Notes: generated by a model not told the origin, from the letters alone. A stretch of 64,000 bases of DNA from Oehlia diaphana (GCA_003833135.1 QZLH01000152.1:54870-118869); one strand, 5' to 3'. Counted from the first letter of the stretch, positions 1-11,799 are shown. Numbers and translations are program-made.

Positions 1-183
1 CATAGGTGGAGTGGTTCACGCTATTCAAAATTGTTTGTAATAGAAGGTAAATATATGATGTAACCTAATAATATAAAGTTACTTGTCTAAAAATAAAACG
101 ACTCCTAAAAACTATAATAAAAAAATAAAAATCTAACTACCGGGGAGCCAAAATTAAAAACCAGTGGCGAGAAAAAAAAACAA

Positions 184-1340
184 TCAATTAGTAGACGACG
201 AAGAAGAAACTTCTTCAGCCGCTGAAAGGTCACTGCCTATAATCAAAGAGTCCTTATCAGGACATAATTTTTTATCAATATGTTCACACCAATGTGAATC
301 TAAATTGGTAGACGTATAAGGATCACGTTTGTGCGGACGTAACTCTAAAGCCTTAGTATCGTCTGAAGTGAGGTCTTTATACCGGTAATGGTGTTGAATA
401 GGATTAATGACCGAAAAGTAATTAAGATTGAAAGCTTTGTATTCTTCAATAAGTTTTTCTTTTCTTTTCAATTTCTTTAACTTGACTGGAGAATTCTTGA
501 ATTCATCAGGGTCATCGTCATCGAATTCCTGATAACGTACGGTCAGCGCTTTCATTTTTTATCAAAAATATTTTGAAAAGTAGTCGGGTCTCGCGTTAAA
601 TCTACGCGTTGGTCAAGTTTATTGACAGAAGTGCCAAGCATTCGCGCACGGTTACTTTCATCATCAAGATGTTGGTTGTGTTGAACAGTTTCAGCCGAGA
701 TGCTTTCTGTTTAATCATGAGCACGTTTGAGTCGTATAAGTTCTCTGAACAAACCATAACTGCCTGGAGTAAGTGGGTTTCTTTTCTTTTTTTTAAATTT
801 CCTGTATAAATAGGACCATTAGGTACAAAAGGTAATAAATGATCAGGAACTATAAAGTTCTGTTGCATAATGTTCGAGGTTGTATCTATACACGTTGATG
901 AAGAGGGTGTCGTAAGTTCAGGTGTAGGATTATCCAAATTTAAACACGGTGATTCGATCACAATGTGAGAAGTGTCCTGAGAAATAGATTCGGCTTGTAG
1001 ATTGAGCAGATTGAAGTCGTCTTAACAGCGGCAGCAAAAATTCTACCATCAAGGGTTGAACAGGGTAATGACGTTTTGTGTTATAACGTAAATATTTAAT
1101 AGGTTTATTAATATATTGTGATTCAAGAAATAAAAAACGGAGTTGTCTTGCTCGATGTAATTTTTCCTCCAACGTGGAGGCAATTTGTTGTCTGTTTCTC
1201 TGAAATACGCTTCTACAAGCACATTGAAATCTCACCTCTTGTTTACGTCCAGAATAATATCGAGTGTGTGACCTGCGTGCAATTGAAGAGTTTCAAAACG
1301 AAAATTCCTCTTTCTGTTTTTTTCCATCTTTTCCGACATA
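184..1340 (-). pseudogene. Broken hypothetical gene, probably mobile-element derived
   Basis: Reading from an ATG near 1338, minus-strand coding potential runs to about 184 but changes frame several times (near 1225, 1020 and 700). Pieces include an N-terminal basic stretch, a segment with CACRSVFQRNRQQ and a Leu/Arg-rich part (930-1235), a Pro/Ser/Thr-rich linker (602-961), and a C-terminal 123-residue block (184-555) with an acidic YQEFDDDDPDEF motif, a Lys-rich stretch and a Ser run before the stop. A GTGAG at the first frame change could be an intron donor, so one break may be splicing; several others look like true lesions. Base composition is visibly less AT-rich than the flanks, which fits transferred or element-derived DNA. 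No family was recognised with certainty; a transposon accessory protein is a guess. Confidence 0.35.
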
Positions 1341-1465
1341 TTTTAAATTATTTGGTTAAAAATTCAATGAATTTGAAAGGAAAAAAACTAAATGAATCAA
1401 ATGATGATCAAAAAATTCGAATAAATTTATTTATACAAAATCATAAATGCACCTTACTAATTTAG

Positions 1466-2597
1466 TCATTGATCGTCATGCGTAGCAGTCGTGCTATTTA
1501 TCTTATACTGTATATGATGATATCTGATTTGTTTTATTGTTTACCATAAAAGGATGTCTTTTTATGTAGTTGTTACATTATCACTTTTCAGGTAAGTTAT
1601 AACGGAGATTTATATTCGATGATCATATCTTGAAAATTGGGATTAAATTATTTAATCTAATGTTATTAAGCCTATTTAAGAATATGAACAAGTCTTGTCA
1701 TAGATTTAAATAATTTCATAAGTTTTCATCAGTTCCATTCTTGCATATTACAAAATAATATAAGTTCAAATTCGATGAAGTTCATTGTAACCATTAATTT
1801 TATGATTTTCACGCTTTATTTTTCATTATTATTTCGCACAAAAATCCATCTATATAGAATGATCAAGTTTTGATAAGTCAAAATTCAAAGGGTATATTAT
1901 GAGTCTAATGAATGATTATGCACAAATTGTGCAAGTTGATTTAAATGTATCTCAAAAATTCCTCTAGTAATACTTTCTTCATCGACAATATGATGGATTT
2001 TGCGGTTATATATCATTTAGTGGTTTCTTTTGGATTTATACTTTTTTTTAGTTGTTATCAAACATGAATTACAAGTTTTAGAATGACTATTTTTAACTAG
2101 TTATGAATGCATCTTCAGAAAAAAACGTGTTGATCAGAGCAAAATTGCGTGGCTTTTAAAAATTTAGCAGCTTTTTAATAGAAAATGATCCAATCATATT
2201 TGCTGCGCCGCGGAGAAATTTGAAGAATGAAGGAAAACTTATCACTCCCTATCTTCAAAAATAAAACTCTTGAATATGTATCACAAAATCTTTATAAACA
2301 ACCAAGTTTCGGTCACTTCATTACAAGAAACAAATGATAAAATGGCAACTAAAATTAAACAACTTCAATCGTACACAATCACTTGGTGCATATGCAGAAC
2401 TCTTCGTAACCAAAAATAAAAACATATATCTGAGATTTGATTTTTGGTTAGACAATCACGAAATTTTCTGATACTGCTTTCAAAAACAAAATCAAATCTA
2501 TCTTCAAAATAAATGAATACTCATCAAAGATTGTTTGGCTTGCTACTATATAAATGTACTGCAATAAATAAAAATAATTCATATTGTAAAATAAGTA
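1466..2597. other. Intergenic, no supported gene
   Basis: AT-rich sequence without convincing coding potential on either strand. A GC-rich GCTGCGCCGCGG motif at about 2201 recurs in the hairpin loop at about 2620, which suggests both are remnants of one repeat family. Confidence 0.5.
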
Positions 2598-2658
2598 ATA
2601 GTTATTTCATGATTTTCACGGCTGCGCCGCGAAAATCACCGACACGTGAAATAACTAT
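2598..2658. repeat. Nested perfect hairpin
   Basis: The outer 12-bp arms ATAGTTATTTCA (2598-2609) and TGAAATAACTAT (2647-2658) are perfect complements. Inside them GATTTTC (2611-2617) pairs with GAAAATC (2631-2637), around a GC-rich loop holding GGCTGCGCCGC. It looks like a minimal foldback element or the tip of one. Confidence 0.7.
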
Positions 2659-3289
2659 GGAGACTAATGTCCAGTGATGGGAAAGGTATAAATAAAAACA
2701 CGTGAGCATGAAAAATATCATCAGAAAAATTACAGCATGAATATATCATCAAAAAAATCACTAATTATTTACGACACATAATCCCTATTCTGTTTTTCAT
2801 TAAATAATCTATTCATCTCTGCTTATTTATATAATATATTTCTATCGTATATTGATTAAAAACGTTAGCCTAGTATGTTTAATAACCAAATTCTGGCCTA
2901 AGTCCAGCTAATACTAGTCTTTAATCATGTTTTTATTATAAAGGTGGTTTTCCTGACGATATTAATTCAGCCATAACTACCGCCATACTAAACAACATCG
3001 GAGATATATATCATATATATCGATACTTAATAACGATGATATTATCTGCAAAATCAACTAGTAATTTACTTTCAGCTAAAGTTGTTAAAATGTTGTTAAA
3101 ATTTAAATTGAAATTAATTAATTACTATAATATAAAGACTTTATTTCAAATAAAAAATAATTATCAGTTCATAAATAAGTTTTTGACGGAGTGCATCAGT
3201 AATACAAATATAATACACTATAACACTATATTATCCATCTACATATGAATTGAAGAATACATTTTTATGACAACAGCTTATTTCAATAT
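2659..3289. repeat. Dispersed repeat, copies near 35.5 and 59.7 kb
   Basis: No gene is supported; the 70-codon ORF at 3036-3248 is very AT-rich and looks random. The part from about 3160 to 3280 shares its order of words with 35500-35830: TCAGTTCATAAA, GAGTGCAT, AGTAATACA, CTATATTATCC, then AAATACATCTTTATGACAAC in variant form. A shorter match, TATATTATCCATCTACA, lies near 59690. It looks like an empty-site relative of the 35.5-kb locus. Confidence 0.5.
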
Positions 3290-3615
3290 AATGATCGTAC
3301 AGTAATAGCAACCCCAATATATTGCAAGCCAGATTCCAACCCACGTTCCTGGTTTAGGTCTTACATCTTTATTATATTTCCAGTATGAAACGTATGGATT
3401 TTTTTCATCAGGACTTTTATAGCACAATAATGGTCATTAACAAATATAGGATCTCTAAGAAATCTATGTTTGACTTGATAATTGCCAAAGGTAAAGTGGC
3501 CAAATGCTTCTGGATAATTTGGCTCACTATCGCCATCAGGGACATAAGTCGTAATGTTGAGTATTGGCGCATATGATAACCAATGGGCTTCTAAAATATT
3601 GACGCCATATTCTAG
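3290..3615 (-). pseudogene. Secreted-protein gene copy B, 3' part, frameshifted
   Basis: Read on the minus strand this is a second copy of the exon-2 protein at 4596-4895, sharing APILN-TTYVPDGD, NYPEAFGHFTFGN and QVKHRFLRDPIFVNDH. Copy B lacks one base relative to copy A around 3416 (in CAIKVL versus CTYTSS), which shifts the frame. Beyond the lesion the correct frame stays open to a natural end (VRPKPGTWVGIWLAIYW, then a stop near 3287). A possible intron acceptor lies near 3614, but no exon 1 with a signal peptide was found upstream, so this copy is 5'-incomplete. The plus-strand ORF at 3385-3576 is its shadow. The family is not recognised. Confidence 0.6.
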
Positions 3616-3970
3616 CGAAACATTTTAGAATTATTATATACCAAATAAAAATATAAGTAGTTACAAAATTATTACGTAATAATGTGAGTGTCGGGATTTT
3701 GAACTTTCGGGATTATGAGTTGTTCAGGATTGTAAACGTCAGAATAACGAAATAACGTTAATGAATATTTTCGGTATTTAATTCAAGATCATCCTGATAC
3801 AGTAGCAAGGTACATTAGGTACACGTAGGATCATCACATGTACGCAGACAGCAGATGGTATATAGTCTTCCGAACTAATAACTATCTATTCCTTACATTG
3901 TGACAGATTTCAGACATTTTAGATAGAATGAAACAAAATTGGAATATCTATTCCCTATAAAAATGAAATG
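3616..3970. other. Spacer with phrase repeats, no gene
   Basis: No coding potential was seen. Around 3690-3775 the phrase TCGGGATT / TTCAGGATT is iterated, the same vocabulary as the larger phrase-repeat foldback at 5.3-6.0 kb. Confidence 0.4.
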
Positions 3971-4130
3971 TGTTAAATTCGTTTTATATTTGTGCTCATG
4001 TGTAAAAAAGTCTGAAAAAGCACCATTTGATACGATTTATATCTGATTACAAAAAAAAACAAAATTAAAAAAAATGGTGCTTTTTTAGACATTAATCACG
4101 CATGAGCACATATATAAAACAAATTTAACA
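3971..4130. mobile_element. 160-bp foldback (MITE-like) element
   Basis: The two halves are near-complete inverted copies: TGTTAAATTCGTTTTATATT at 3971 pairs with ATATAAAACAAATTTAACA ending at 4130. The pairing continues inward through TGTGCTCATG / CATGAGCACA to GCACCATTT / AAATGGTGC around a short A-rich loop. AATG lies directly outside both ends (3967-3970 and 4131-4134) and could be a 4-bp target duplication, though that is weak in AT-rich DNA. The element sits between the two inverted copies of the secreted-protein gene. Confidence 0.7.
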
Positions 4131-4377
4131 AATGTCATAAGGATTACTTCATTAATAAGCGCATTCAATATAAATATTAACCATTTATTATCCCATTTTG
4201 AATAATACAATTTAAAAGGACGAATATCTCTAATTTCAAGTTGAATTGATATTGATAAATTTTCATATGGCTTTTATAAAACTTTTTCACATGTAGAGAT
4301 TTTCTTTAACAAAAAATTTAAATAAGTACACGGCATTAATGGTATATACAATTATCATCTACAATCATAATTTCATC

Positions 4378-4895
4378 ATGAATCAGAAACGCTTTATTAT
4401 TTTACTTACTTTACTTATATTTTTCCTTATACATGTTGATAAAACTCACGGCAGTTGTTATCCTATTGGAGTAAGATAAGATTGTGATAAAGAATGGGGT
4501 ATGTCAATAATAATTTTTTGACTTTAGTTATTATTGTTCTTATTTCTAAACAATTCTACGAGTGATAAATTAATGTACTTTTTTGCTTTACATAGATGTT
4601 GCTAATATTATAGATGCTAGTTGGGTACCAGGTGCGCCAATACTCAACACGACTTATGTCCCTGATGGCGATAATGGACCAAATTATCCAGAAGCATTTG
4701 GCCACTTTACCTTTGGCAATGACCAAGTCAAACATAGATTTCTTAGAGATCCTATATTTGTTAATGACCATCATTGTACTTATACAAGTTCTGATGAAAA
4801 AAATCCATACATTTCATCCACATGATGGAAGTTTAAGACCTGCACCAGGAACATGGGTTGGAATTTGGCTTGCAATATATTGGAGATGTAATTGA
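4378..4895 (+). pseudogene. Secreted-protein gene copy A, two exons, broken
   Basis: Exon 1 (4378-4498) starts MNQKRFIILLTLLIFFLIHV, a clear signal peptide, followed by THGSCYPIGVR. It ends at a GTATGT donor (4499). Exon 2 begins after CATAG at 4596 in matching phase, giving KEWDVANIIDASWVPGAP, then the conserved block NYPEAFGHFTFGN and FLRDPIFVNDHHC. Two lesions are visible: TAA in frame at 4477-4479 before the donor, and a frameshift near 4805, after which the tail RPAPGTWVGIWLAIYW continues in another frame to the stop at about 4895. If the first codons after GGA were instead spliced out (GTAAGA at 4471), the TAA would be avoided but the frame would need checking. Family unknown; a secreted protein is inferred from the signal peptide. 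Confidence 0.6.
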
Positions 4896-6091
4896 CTTGA
4901 TGGTCATCCTCCTAAAAAAGTACAATGTTGTCATAAAAATGTATTTAAAAATATATATGTAAATCAATAATTATTTTCAAGTTTTTATTTAATATAATGT
5001 TCTTTAAAATAATTTTACATGCTATCATAATACGTCGTCTTAGGATATTAAACAATGAAATAAAAATATTTTCTCGTTCACTTGATAAAAGCAAGCATAT
5101 GAGTGAAATGGTTTTCCATCAAGAGTTTTAATTAATGAGTAAAAAAATTCGGGTAAAGTTTGAATATGAATAAAGTTTTAATTAATATCATAAAAATTTC
5201 TTCATTAAAAGTGATAGGTAGTGTGTAAATTAAGGATAAATTACTACAAAATTTATAATTTTGATTATAGTTAACATTGTAATTAGTTCCTATTGGTCGC
5301 TTCGGTGTCCCCAATGACCGAACGATAACACTTATGAAGGATGTCGGTCTTTCTTCGGTTTATATTCATTGTACCTTTTAATAACATTAAATATTATTCC
5401 CTTGTCGGAGCATTTTCTGAATGCCACTTTCTGAATATATTTTCCCGAAGCCGAAGTACCAACTTCTCGAATAGGACCTTTTCCTGAAATATACAGTTTC
5501 CCGAATCCGTATTTCCTGAATCCCAATTTTCTGATGACTAATATCCTGAATGGATAATTTCAATATATAATAGTATACAGTACTGTAATCTCTTTATTTT
5601 ACATGATTTTAAGCTTTGTAATAAATGTAAAAGGATAAAGAATTAATGTGCCATAATACCAAATTTATTATTATATATTACGTTATACTGTATACACGTA
5701 CAAAAAAAAAAAAGTTTATGTATACAAAATATTGTTACTTAGCACAAAATCGATTATTTGGCAAAGTTGTTTACATTATTAAATTCAGTAAATTGTACAT
5801 TTGGGATATGGATATTAGAATTCAGGATATTGGGATTATTCAGAATAAAATAATTCGGGATAAAGAAACTTGGGAAAATTGGATGTCTCATGTGATTCCC
5901 ATAAATTGAAATTTGGGAAATTAATGTTCAGGAAACTTGAGTTTCAGGAATGATGCAGTTTGGAAGTGGACACTTGGAAACTCGACTTCAAGAAAAGTAT
6001 ATACAAAGAAAAAGGCATTTGGGAATTCGTTACCAATCCAATAAAGTAGTATGTTATATGTTCAATTTTTATTTGTCCACAGGAATAAATA
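4896..6091. repeat. Phrase-repeat foldback, two opposed arms
   Basis: No real gene is present. At about 5400-5560 the plus strand iterates TTTCCTGAA / TTTCCCGAA / TTTCTGAAT. At about 5800-5985 it iterates the reverse form (TTCAGGA, TTCGGGA, TTGGGAAA). The two blocks form a degenerate inverted pair about 250 bp apart. ORFs in this area (5332-5526, 5646-5909, 5950-6243) are by-products of these phrases and of poly(A). Confidence 0.5.
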
Positions 6092-6134
6092 CAAAAAAAA
6101 AAAAAAAAAAAATAAAAAAAAAAAAAAAAAATAA

Positions 6135-6166
<32 letters not shown>

Positions 6167-6188
6167 AAATACAAATACAAAAAAAAAA
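6092..6188. repeat. Poly(A) tract
   Basis: A nearly pure A run of about 97 nt on the plus strand, broken by a few T and C. It lies about 50 nt past the stop codon of the minus-strand F-box gene, where it reads as poly(T). Confidence 0.9.
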
Positions 6189-6239
6189 GTACATAAAAAA
6201 AACAAGTCTATTATTAAAAATTTATACACTTTATATTTT

Positions 6240-7667
6240 TTAGATCCATTCAAAGTCTTCTCCATATAAATCATGATCGAATTTTTTAACTACACCTTCT
6301 ATTTTATATCTTTCTACTAAATCAACATATTCACTTACAATTTTCATTCTAAAGAATTTTAGTAACATAGGATATTTATGTTCAACTTTCCAATTATCAA
6401 AAAATAATTTTAAAGAATTTAAACTAATTTGATTAACGGAATAAAATTTAAAATTAAATAAATTATTTGGTGAAAATTTAGTTAAAATTTCGAATAATTT
6501 ATCCCAATTAATATTATCATCACTATCAATAATAAAAAATAATCCATTCAAATATTTACATTTAATTAATAATTTTTCTAATTCTATAATATTACTCTTT
6601 CTAATCATTAAATTAAGATATTGAAGATTTGGACAATTTTTATAAATAGCTTTAATAATCTTTTTATTATTAATTTCATCATGACCTATATAATCAATTT
6701 TTATTTCAATAAGGTAACCACTTGTGTTTTCAATTAAATTTGTTAAATATTTGATAGGAATACTTTTAGCTTTTAATATTTGTAAATAAGGTAAAGATAA
6801 ATTTTCTAAACGATCCCAAGCCATATCTTGAAAACTACCATCCAATTCTAATATTTTTAAATTTATAAGATGAGTAAAAATATTTGTAATAGGTTGTTTA
6901 GTTAATTTAAAATATTTTATAGTATTAGAATGATTAATTAATGAATTTTCTAGAGTATTACAAAATGATTCCATTGATTCATCATTACTTGAATATTTTG
7001 AAAATGAAAATTCAGTTCTTATTAAACTGATATTAAATAATTTTTTTGAAGATTTAATTAAATTAATAATTCCATAATTTTTATTCCCTTTTTCAATAAA
7101 AATTTCCAATTCTTTAATTGATTCACACATTTCAATTAATCCAATTAAAACATAATCATCTATATTAGCATTACAACTAAGAAATTTGATATCTGAAAAA
7201 CATTGTTTTGATTCAGGAATGAGATGGATTTGACGATTAAATTGTTGATATATATAAAGGTGAGTAAATTTAGTATTATTATTGATGAAAAGGTTAAGTA
7301 AATCATTTTTAATTTCTTTAAAATGAATATGAGAATTAAACATTCTTTCAATTCTTTCTAAATTTAGATGTCTCCAAAAACTAATATAATTAAATAATGG
7401 TCTCTTATATGAATCTATTAAAAATTCATTATCTTGACTTAAATTATCTCTTAATTCATCCGAAAAATGGGAAATAATTACTTTTAATAATAATTTCTCT
7501 TTCCCGATTTTTAAGTATTCCCAAGGATTTTTCCATAAAATTGGAACAATTAATTCACACCAAGTTATATTAACTGAAAGACATGAAATAAGAGATTTTT
7601 TATCATCCTTATCACCTTGAAATTTTTCGAATATTAGATGAAGTATATCTGCATATAATTTCGACAT
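6240..7667 (-). CDS. F-box / LRR-like protein, 475 aa
   Basis: Single-exon gene. The N-terminus is an F-box-like module (about residues 1-45): a Leu/Ile-rich first helix (LYADILHLIFEKF), then SLISCLSVNITWCELIVPIL and WKNPWEYL, the C-L-x-V-N-x-x-W-C pattern typical of these fungal F-box proteins. The rest is a Leu/Ile/Asn-rich repeat region with LRR-like stretches such as NCPNLQYLNLMI. By family knowledge the F-box would bind Skp1 in an SCF ubiquitin ligase and the repeats would pick substrates; this is inferred. It is the most divergent of the intact paralogues here: it faces the other way, has a longer insert after the first helix (QGDKDDKKS), and lacks the FKKxFN tail of the others. A T-rich run directly precedes the ATG in genomic order (poly(A) in the transcript leader). 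Confidence 0.85.
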   Translation of the reverse strand: MSKLYADILHLIFEKFQGDKDDKKSLISCLSVNITWCELIVPILWKNPWEYLKIGKEKLLLKVIISHFSDELRDNLSQDNEFLIDSYKRPLFNYISFWRHLNLERIERMFNSHIHFKEIKNDLLNLFINNNTKFTHLYIYQQFNRQIHLIPESKQCFSDIKFLSCNANIDDYVLIGLIEMCESIKELEIFIEKGNKNYGIINLIKSSKKLFNISLIRTEFSFSKYSSNDESMESFCNTLENSLINHSNTIKYFKLTKQPITNIFTHLINLKILELDGSFQDMAWDRLENLSLPYLQILKAKSIPIKYLTNLIENTSGYLIEIKIDYIGHDEINNKKIIKAIYKNCPNLQYLNLMIRKSNIIELEKLLIKCKYLNGLFFIIDSDDNINWDKLFEILTKFSPNNLFNFKFYSVNQISLNSLKLFFDNWKVEHKYPMLLKFFRMKIVSEYVDLVERYKIEGVVKKFDHDLYGEDFEWI

Positions 7668-10600
7668 TTTTCTTCTTTTTTTTTTTTAGAAAAAAAATTC
7701 TGTGGGTCGAACAAAATAGTTGTCAATAATTTATTAGTAATTAATTGTTACATAAATGTTGATTATTTGTTTCGTGGAATGTGATACAAGATATAGGACT
7801 TACACGTAGGCAGTCGTATCACGTAATTGGCAAATGTATGACGTAATGTTTGTTCACTTTATGTGATGCGCCATATCAGATAACCACTAATATTAAAATA
7901 AGGTTCAAAGTTTATCTTAATTTGTTTAACATTCTTATAGTAATGGTTATCAATGGACTAAATCATCCATATTAAATGGTTGATTGATTGATTATTTAGT
8001 AAAATCGTCGTTCATCCTTTTTAACCAATAATATTTCTTTATAAGTGACAGGTCATTTTCTTATCTCTTAAAAACGAAGTTATGTAATTATGATTTTAAT
8101 TAATAAAAACAATACATTATTCAAAAATTCGTAAATGTTTTTTACATCGACTTCAAAAGTTATTATTTTCAAAAAAATTCAACAATTATTAACTTTGTAG
8201 AATATCATTTTAATAAATTATTATATATACAGTATCCATACTAACAATAATAAATAATTCCCAATGGATTTAAGCTTGGTTATTTATTAAACTGGCTCAT
8301 TAACCAAATACAAATTTCATTGATGTACTAGTCACAAATCGTGACCGGTATTAATAATTTAATACCGTTAAGTTACTTTTCAATAACTAAATTATAATGT
8401 TAGTCAAAATTATCGTAGAGATAGATCATTAATGGTCACATTCAATAAATATGATACATATTAACATAATACAATTTTTGTATACCTTATTCTAGAGTAA
8501 ATGATAATATTAACCAAAAATGGATTTACTATTAAATTCCAATCTCGTTATCTGTTATACGGTAATACAAACCTGACGATAAATCATGATCTTATTATAT
8601 CTTATCTTTTACTTTACATTATTACTTTTTATTGGATAATGCAAGGAACTTTTCTTTATTTTCCTTACAAACTTTAATGTTAATAATATTCATCTTAAAA
8701 AATCAATTTTTTTATTTCTACTATTTTTAATAATAATAATACTATTGATTGTATTTATTATTATTATTATCATTATTTTTTTTAAAAAAATAATAATTTT
8801 TGACGATAGATAAGTTCTTTTTTATTTGATACTTTTTTTTATAATAACAGATAAATAATTTTTTTCGTAAAGATAATTCTATTTATTTTTTTTTTAATAA
8901 ATTTTCTATAACATTATGCACGCCAAATCACGCCCAATCTGTCGTACAAGATTATTTTTAATCTTATATTTTACATATCGTAAAAAAATTATTTTATTTC
9001 AAATTTTCGTTGTTCAAGTAGATTCTTACTTAATTTGTGTTTCATTTATAATCTTCAATGAAATTCTTAATAATTACCGTACGCCTAATACTTAAAATAT
9101 TTCTATGATGCATTATTTATTGTTACAGTTGTACGAAAAATGACAAATGACTGGTCTTGTCATTATTCGTAACCATTTGTCATTTAGTACTCGTTTTAGT
9201 CATTTCAGTCATTTGATTTTGATTGGTTGACATTTTATCACATGATTTCAATCATTAAATGTAGACTATAATTATAGTGAGTGCTGGCAACATTACAGTG
9301 ATTGTCATATAAATTTGTATAATTAAACTTTCCTGAAAAATAGTACCACTGCATAAAATTCGCCTCTGCTGGTAGTTATATCAAAAAGTTTCTATCATTG
9401 AATGTTTTAAGGAACAGTAGGAATTGTTAGAAATATAATAAAAAAGATAGATTAAACCATTAAAAAAATGATTTTCCTAGATAGTTTTTGAAAAACTAAT
9501 ATCTAAGTTGTAAGCCAGAGTCCTACAAAAAAAAAAAAAGAAAAAAAAAGAAAAAAAAACGATTAACAAAAATTTTAGTTTTAAAAAATGTGAAAAATTT
9601 TGAAAATATTTACTTTCAGAAACCTATAGAAAAAAATGAATATTTGAAAATTTTAATTTATTATTTTTTTTTAATGAAATTTCCTAAGTCCTGTACCATA
9701 AAATAGCTTAAGGTATTATTGAAATAAATAAATATTAACCATACATGATATAAACATGATCCAAATTAGTCTCTATAGACGTAAAAGATTTACGACAGTA
9801 CATAGGTTTATAATGAACAAACCCGTCAATTTGATGATCACAAGCGATATATTCTGAGAATTATTTTCCTAAGATCATCTGAAATTATTTGTTTTTACCT
9901 GTTTCTCATTATAAATTCGTCATTTTTATTTCCAGCTCCCTTTATCAAAATATATTCGTCCTAGAGATGAAGAATTACCTATAGAAGAATAAAATTAATA
10001 ACAGAAGTTTGTTAAAAATTAAACTTAAAAGTAACCAACCAATCAAATCCTACGTGTCTAAACTTCCCTAAAGAACTGGCCATCTACAAAAAAAAATGAC
10101 AAATATTAGTGACTGCTTCATTATAATAAATATTTTAAAAAAATTCAAATCAAAATATATACAATATATACATCCTTTTTTTTCAATGAACGCATAGTAA
10201 TTTATCATAATAGGGGAGAACGTCAAAAATTTACTGATGTGAGTATGAAACTAATAAAAGTTCCAACTATCATATTAGCAACGTGATAATTATAATAACT
10301 AAAGAGGGTTTAAATGACATACTGTATATGGCTGCCTGGTACAGTATCATTAATTAAAATAATTGTGAATTTTTTTTCTTTAATTACTATAACGAATGGT
10401 AACTTATAATTCATATTTTCTATTTTTTTTTTAGACGATTCATGTGGGTCTTTAGAGTTTAAACTTGGATTTATTTTGATAAGTAAAAATGTTTTTAATA
10501 TTTTATTTTAATAATCTTTATTAATAATTCATTTCTTTTTCTTTTAATTACATGTTCTGAAATCTTTATCAAAAAAGATAAAAAATGTAATATTTTGCCT

Positions 10601-11670
10601 AATATTTCATTGAAAAAAAATAGACATTTCGAAGTTTAAAAAACTTAGCCGATCTTATTTGCTGTTTTTGCTGTTTGTAGCTATCACATGTATCACGCGT
10701 CTCACCGTCTCGCATCCATAATTTTTTATAAATAGGGAATATTTAATAATAATTTTTTACAAGTACTAAGATATAGTCTAATTATAAAAAAAGCTCATAA
10801 TGTTATTTCTTCTATAAAATTATTAATAAATAAACTTCAAAAGAGTAATTCATATATCTTAATTAAGTATAAATTATTATTTAATAAAGTTTCTTTAAAA
10901 GTTAATTAAGCTTAGCCTAAGTAACTTCATTTTTCCAAAAATAATTACTAAACAATATTTCAAATTTGAAAACATCGAACATTTTAACTTAGAAAATGAA
11001 TTTCATATAAATAATTTTCATTAGTTTATTCTATATCAAAATTGTTCAATTAATGTATATATTAATTAATGAACATTCTATATAATTACATTCTACGTAC
11101 ATATTTTCAAAATGATGGGACATTTATCGTACATTTTGTGTATCTAAAATTGGACAATATTAAAAGAAAATAACTATGTTTAACCGGAGGGAAATTCCCT
11201 CCCCTAATATTTATTAGACCAAGTGGATACTTTGTTTAACATAACCCCCCCTCCTATTTAGCCCGAACAAGGTAGTTTAACATCATCATTTAATATTATG
11301 GAGTCAGTGATAACTGCTATTTGGATAACGAGTTTTTTTATTAAAAATGTTATCGTTTGCCACGTAAAAAGGAATATTATTTTTGCGTATATAAAATAAT
11401 ATTTCGCTTATAAAGTTACTCACCAAAAAGAAAAATATTATCTCCACTTGTTTTACAAGAAAAATATTATTTCCCACTTATAAAAGTTATTAAAATATTA
11501 TCTTTGCTCATTGTTTCACGCGAAAAAATATTATCTCGTACTATAACTATGGATATTAATTTGTTAATAGAAAAGATGTTTATGAAGAAGATCTTATTGA
11601 AGTACTTTTATGTAAATATTTAGAGTAATCAAAGATAATAATAATAAAATATTAGTATATACTTTCGTAG
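7668..11670. other. Large intergenic region, no supported gene
   Basis: Four kb of very AT-rich sequence with no ORF of coding quality. It contains A/T-rich microsatellite-like patches (ATT/TTA repeats near 8740-8790; A-rich near 9525-9560) and a few islands of more balanced composition near 11180-11280. No terminal repeats or transposase remains were recognised. Confidence 0.45.
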
Positions 11671-11799
11671 CCAAGTGATTGTGAAGAAGACAATAATAAA
11701 GAGAATAAGTTGGCTTCAAAGCTTAAAGAGCTTGAATATTGGGGAAAAGACTTAGCATTATTAAAAGAATGTGAACTTATTTTAAAGAAAAATTTGTAA
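11671..11799 (+). pseudogene. Possible 3' exon relic, unknown protein
   Basis: After a TTTCGTAG acceptor-like site an open frame of 42 codons reads PSDCEEDNNKENK and LKELEYWGKDLALLKECEL, ending in TAA. Upstream at about 11567-11625 a second coding-like stretch (DVYEEDLIEVLLCKYLE) could be a preceding exon, but phase and donor do not join cleanly. Composition looks protein-like (amphipathic helix with charged residues), which the surroundings do not. Family not recognised. Confidence 0.25.

Noticed and set aside
3385..3576. 63-codon plus-strand ORF repeated on the minus strand at 4556-4774
   Set aside because: These are antisense shadows of the two secreted-protein gene copies; the other strand carries the signal peptide, splice sites and conserved composition.
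5944..6274. Poly-Phe and poly-Lys ORFs on both strands
   Set aside because: Translation of the poly(A) tract downstream of the F-box gene.
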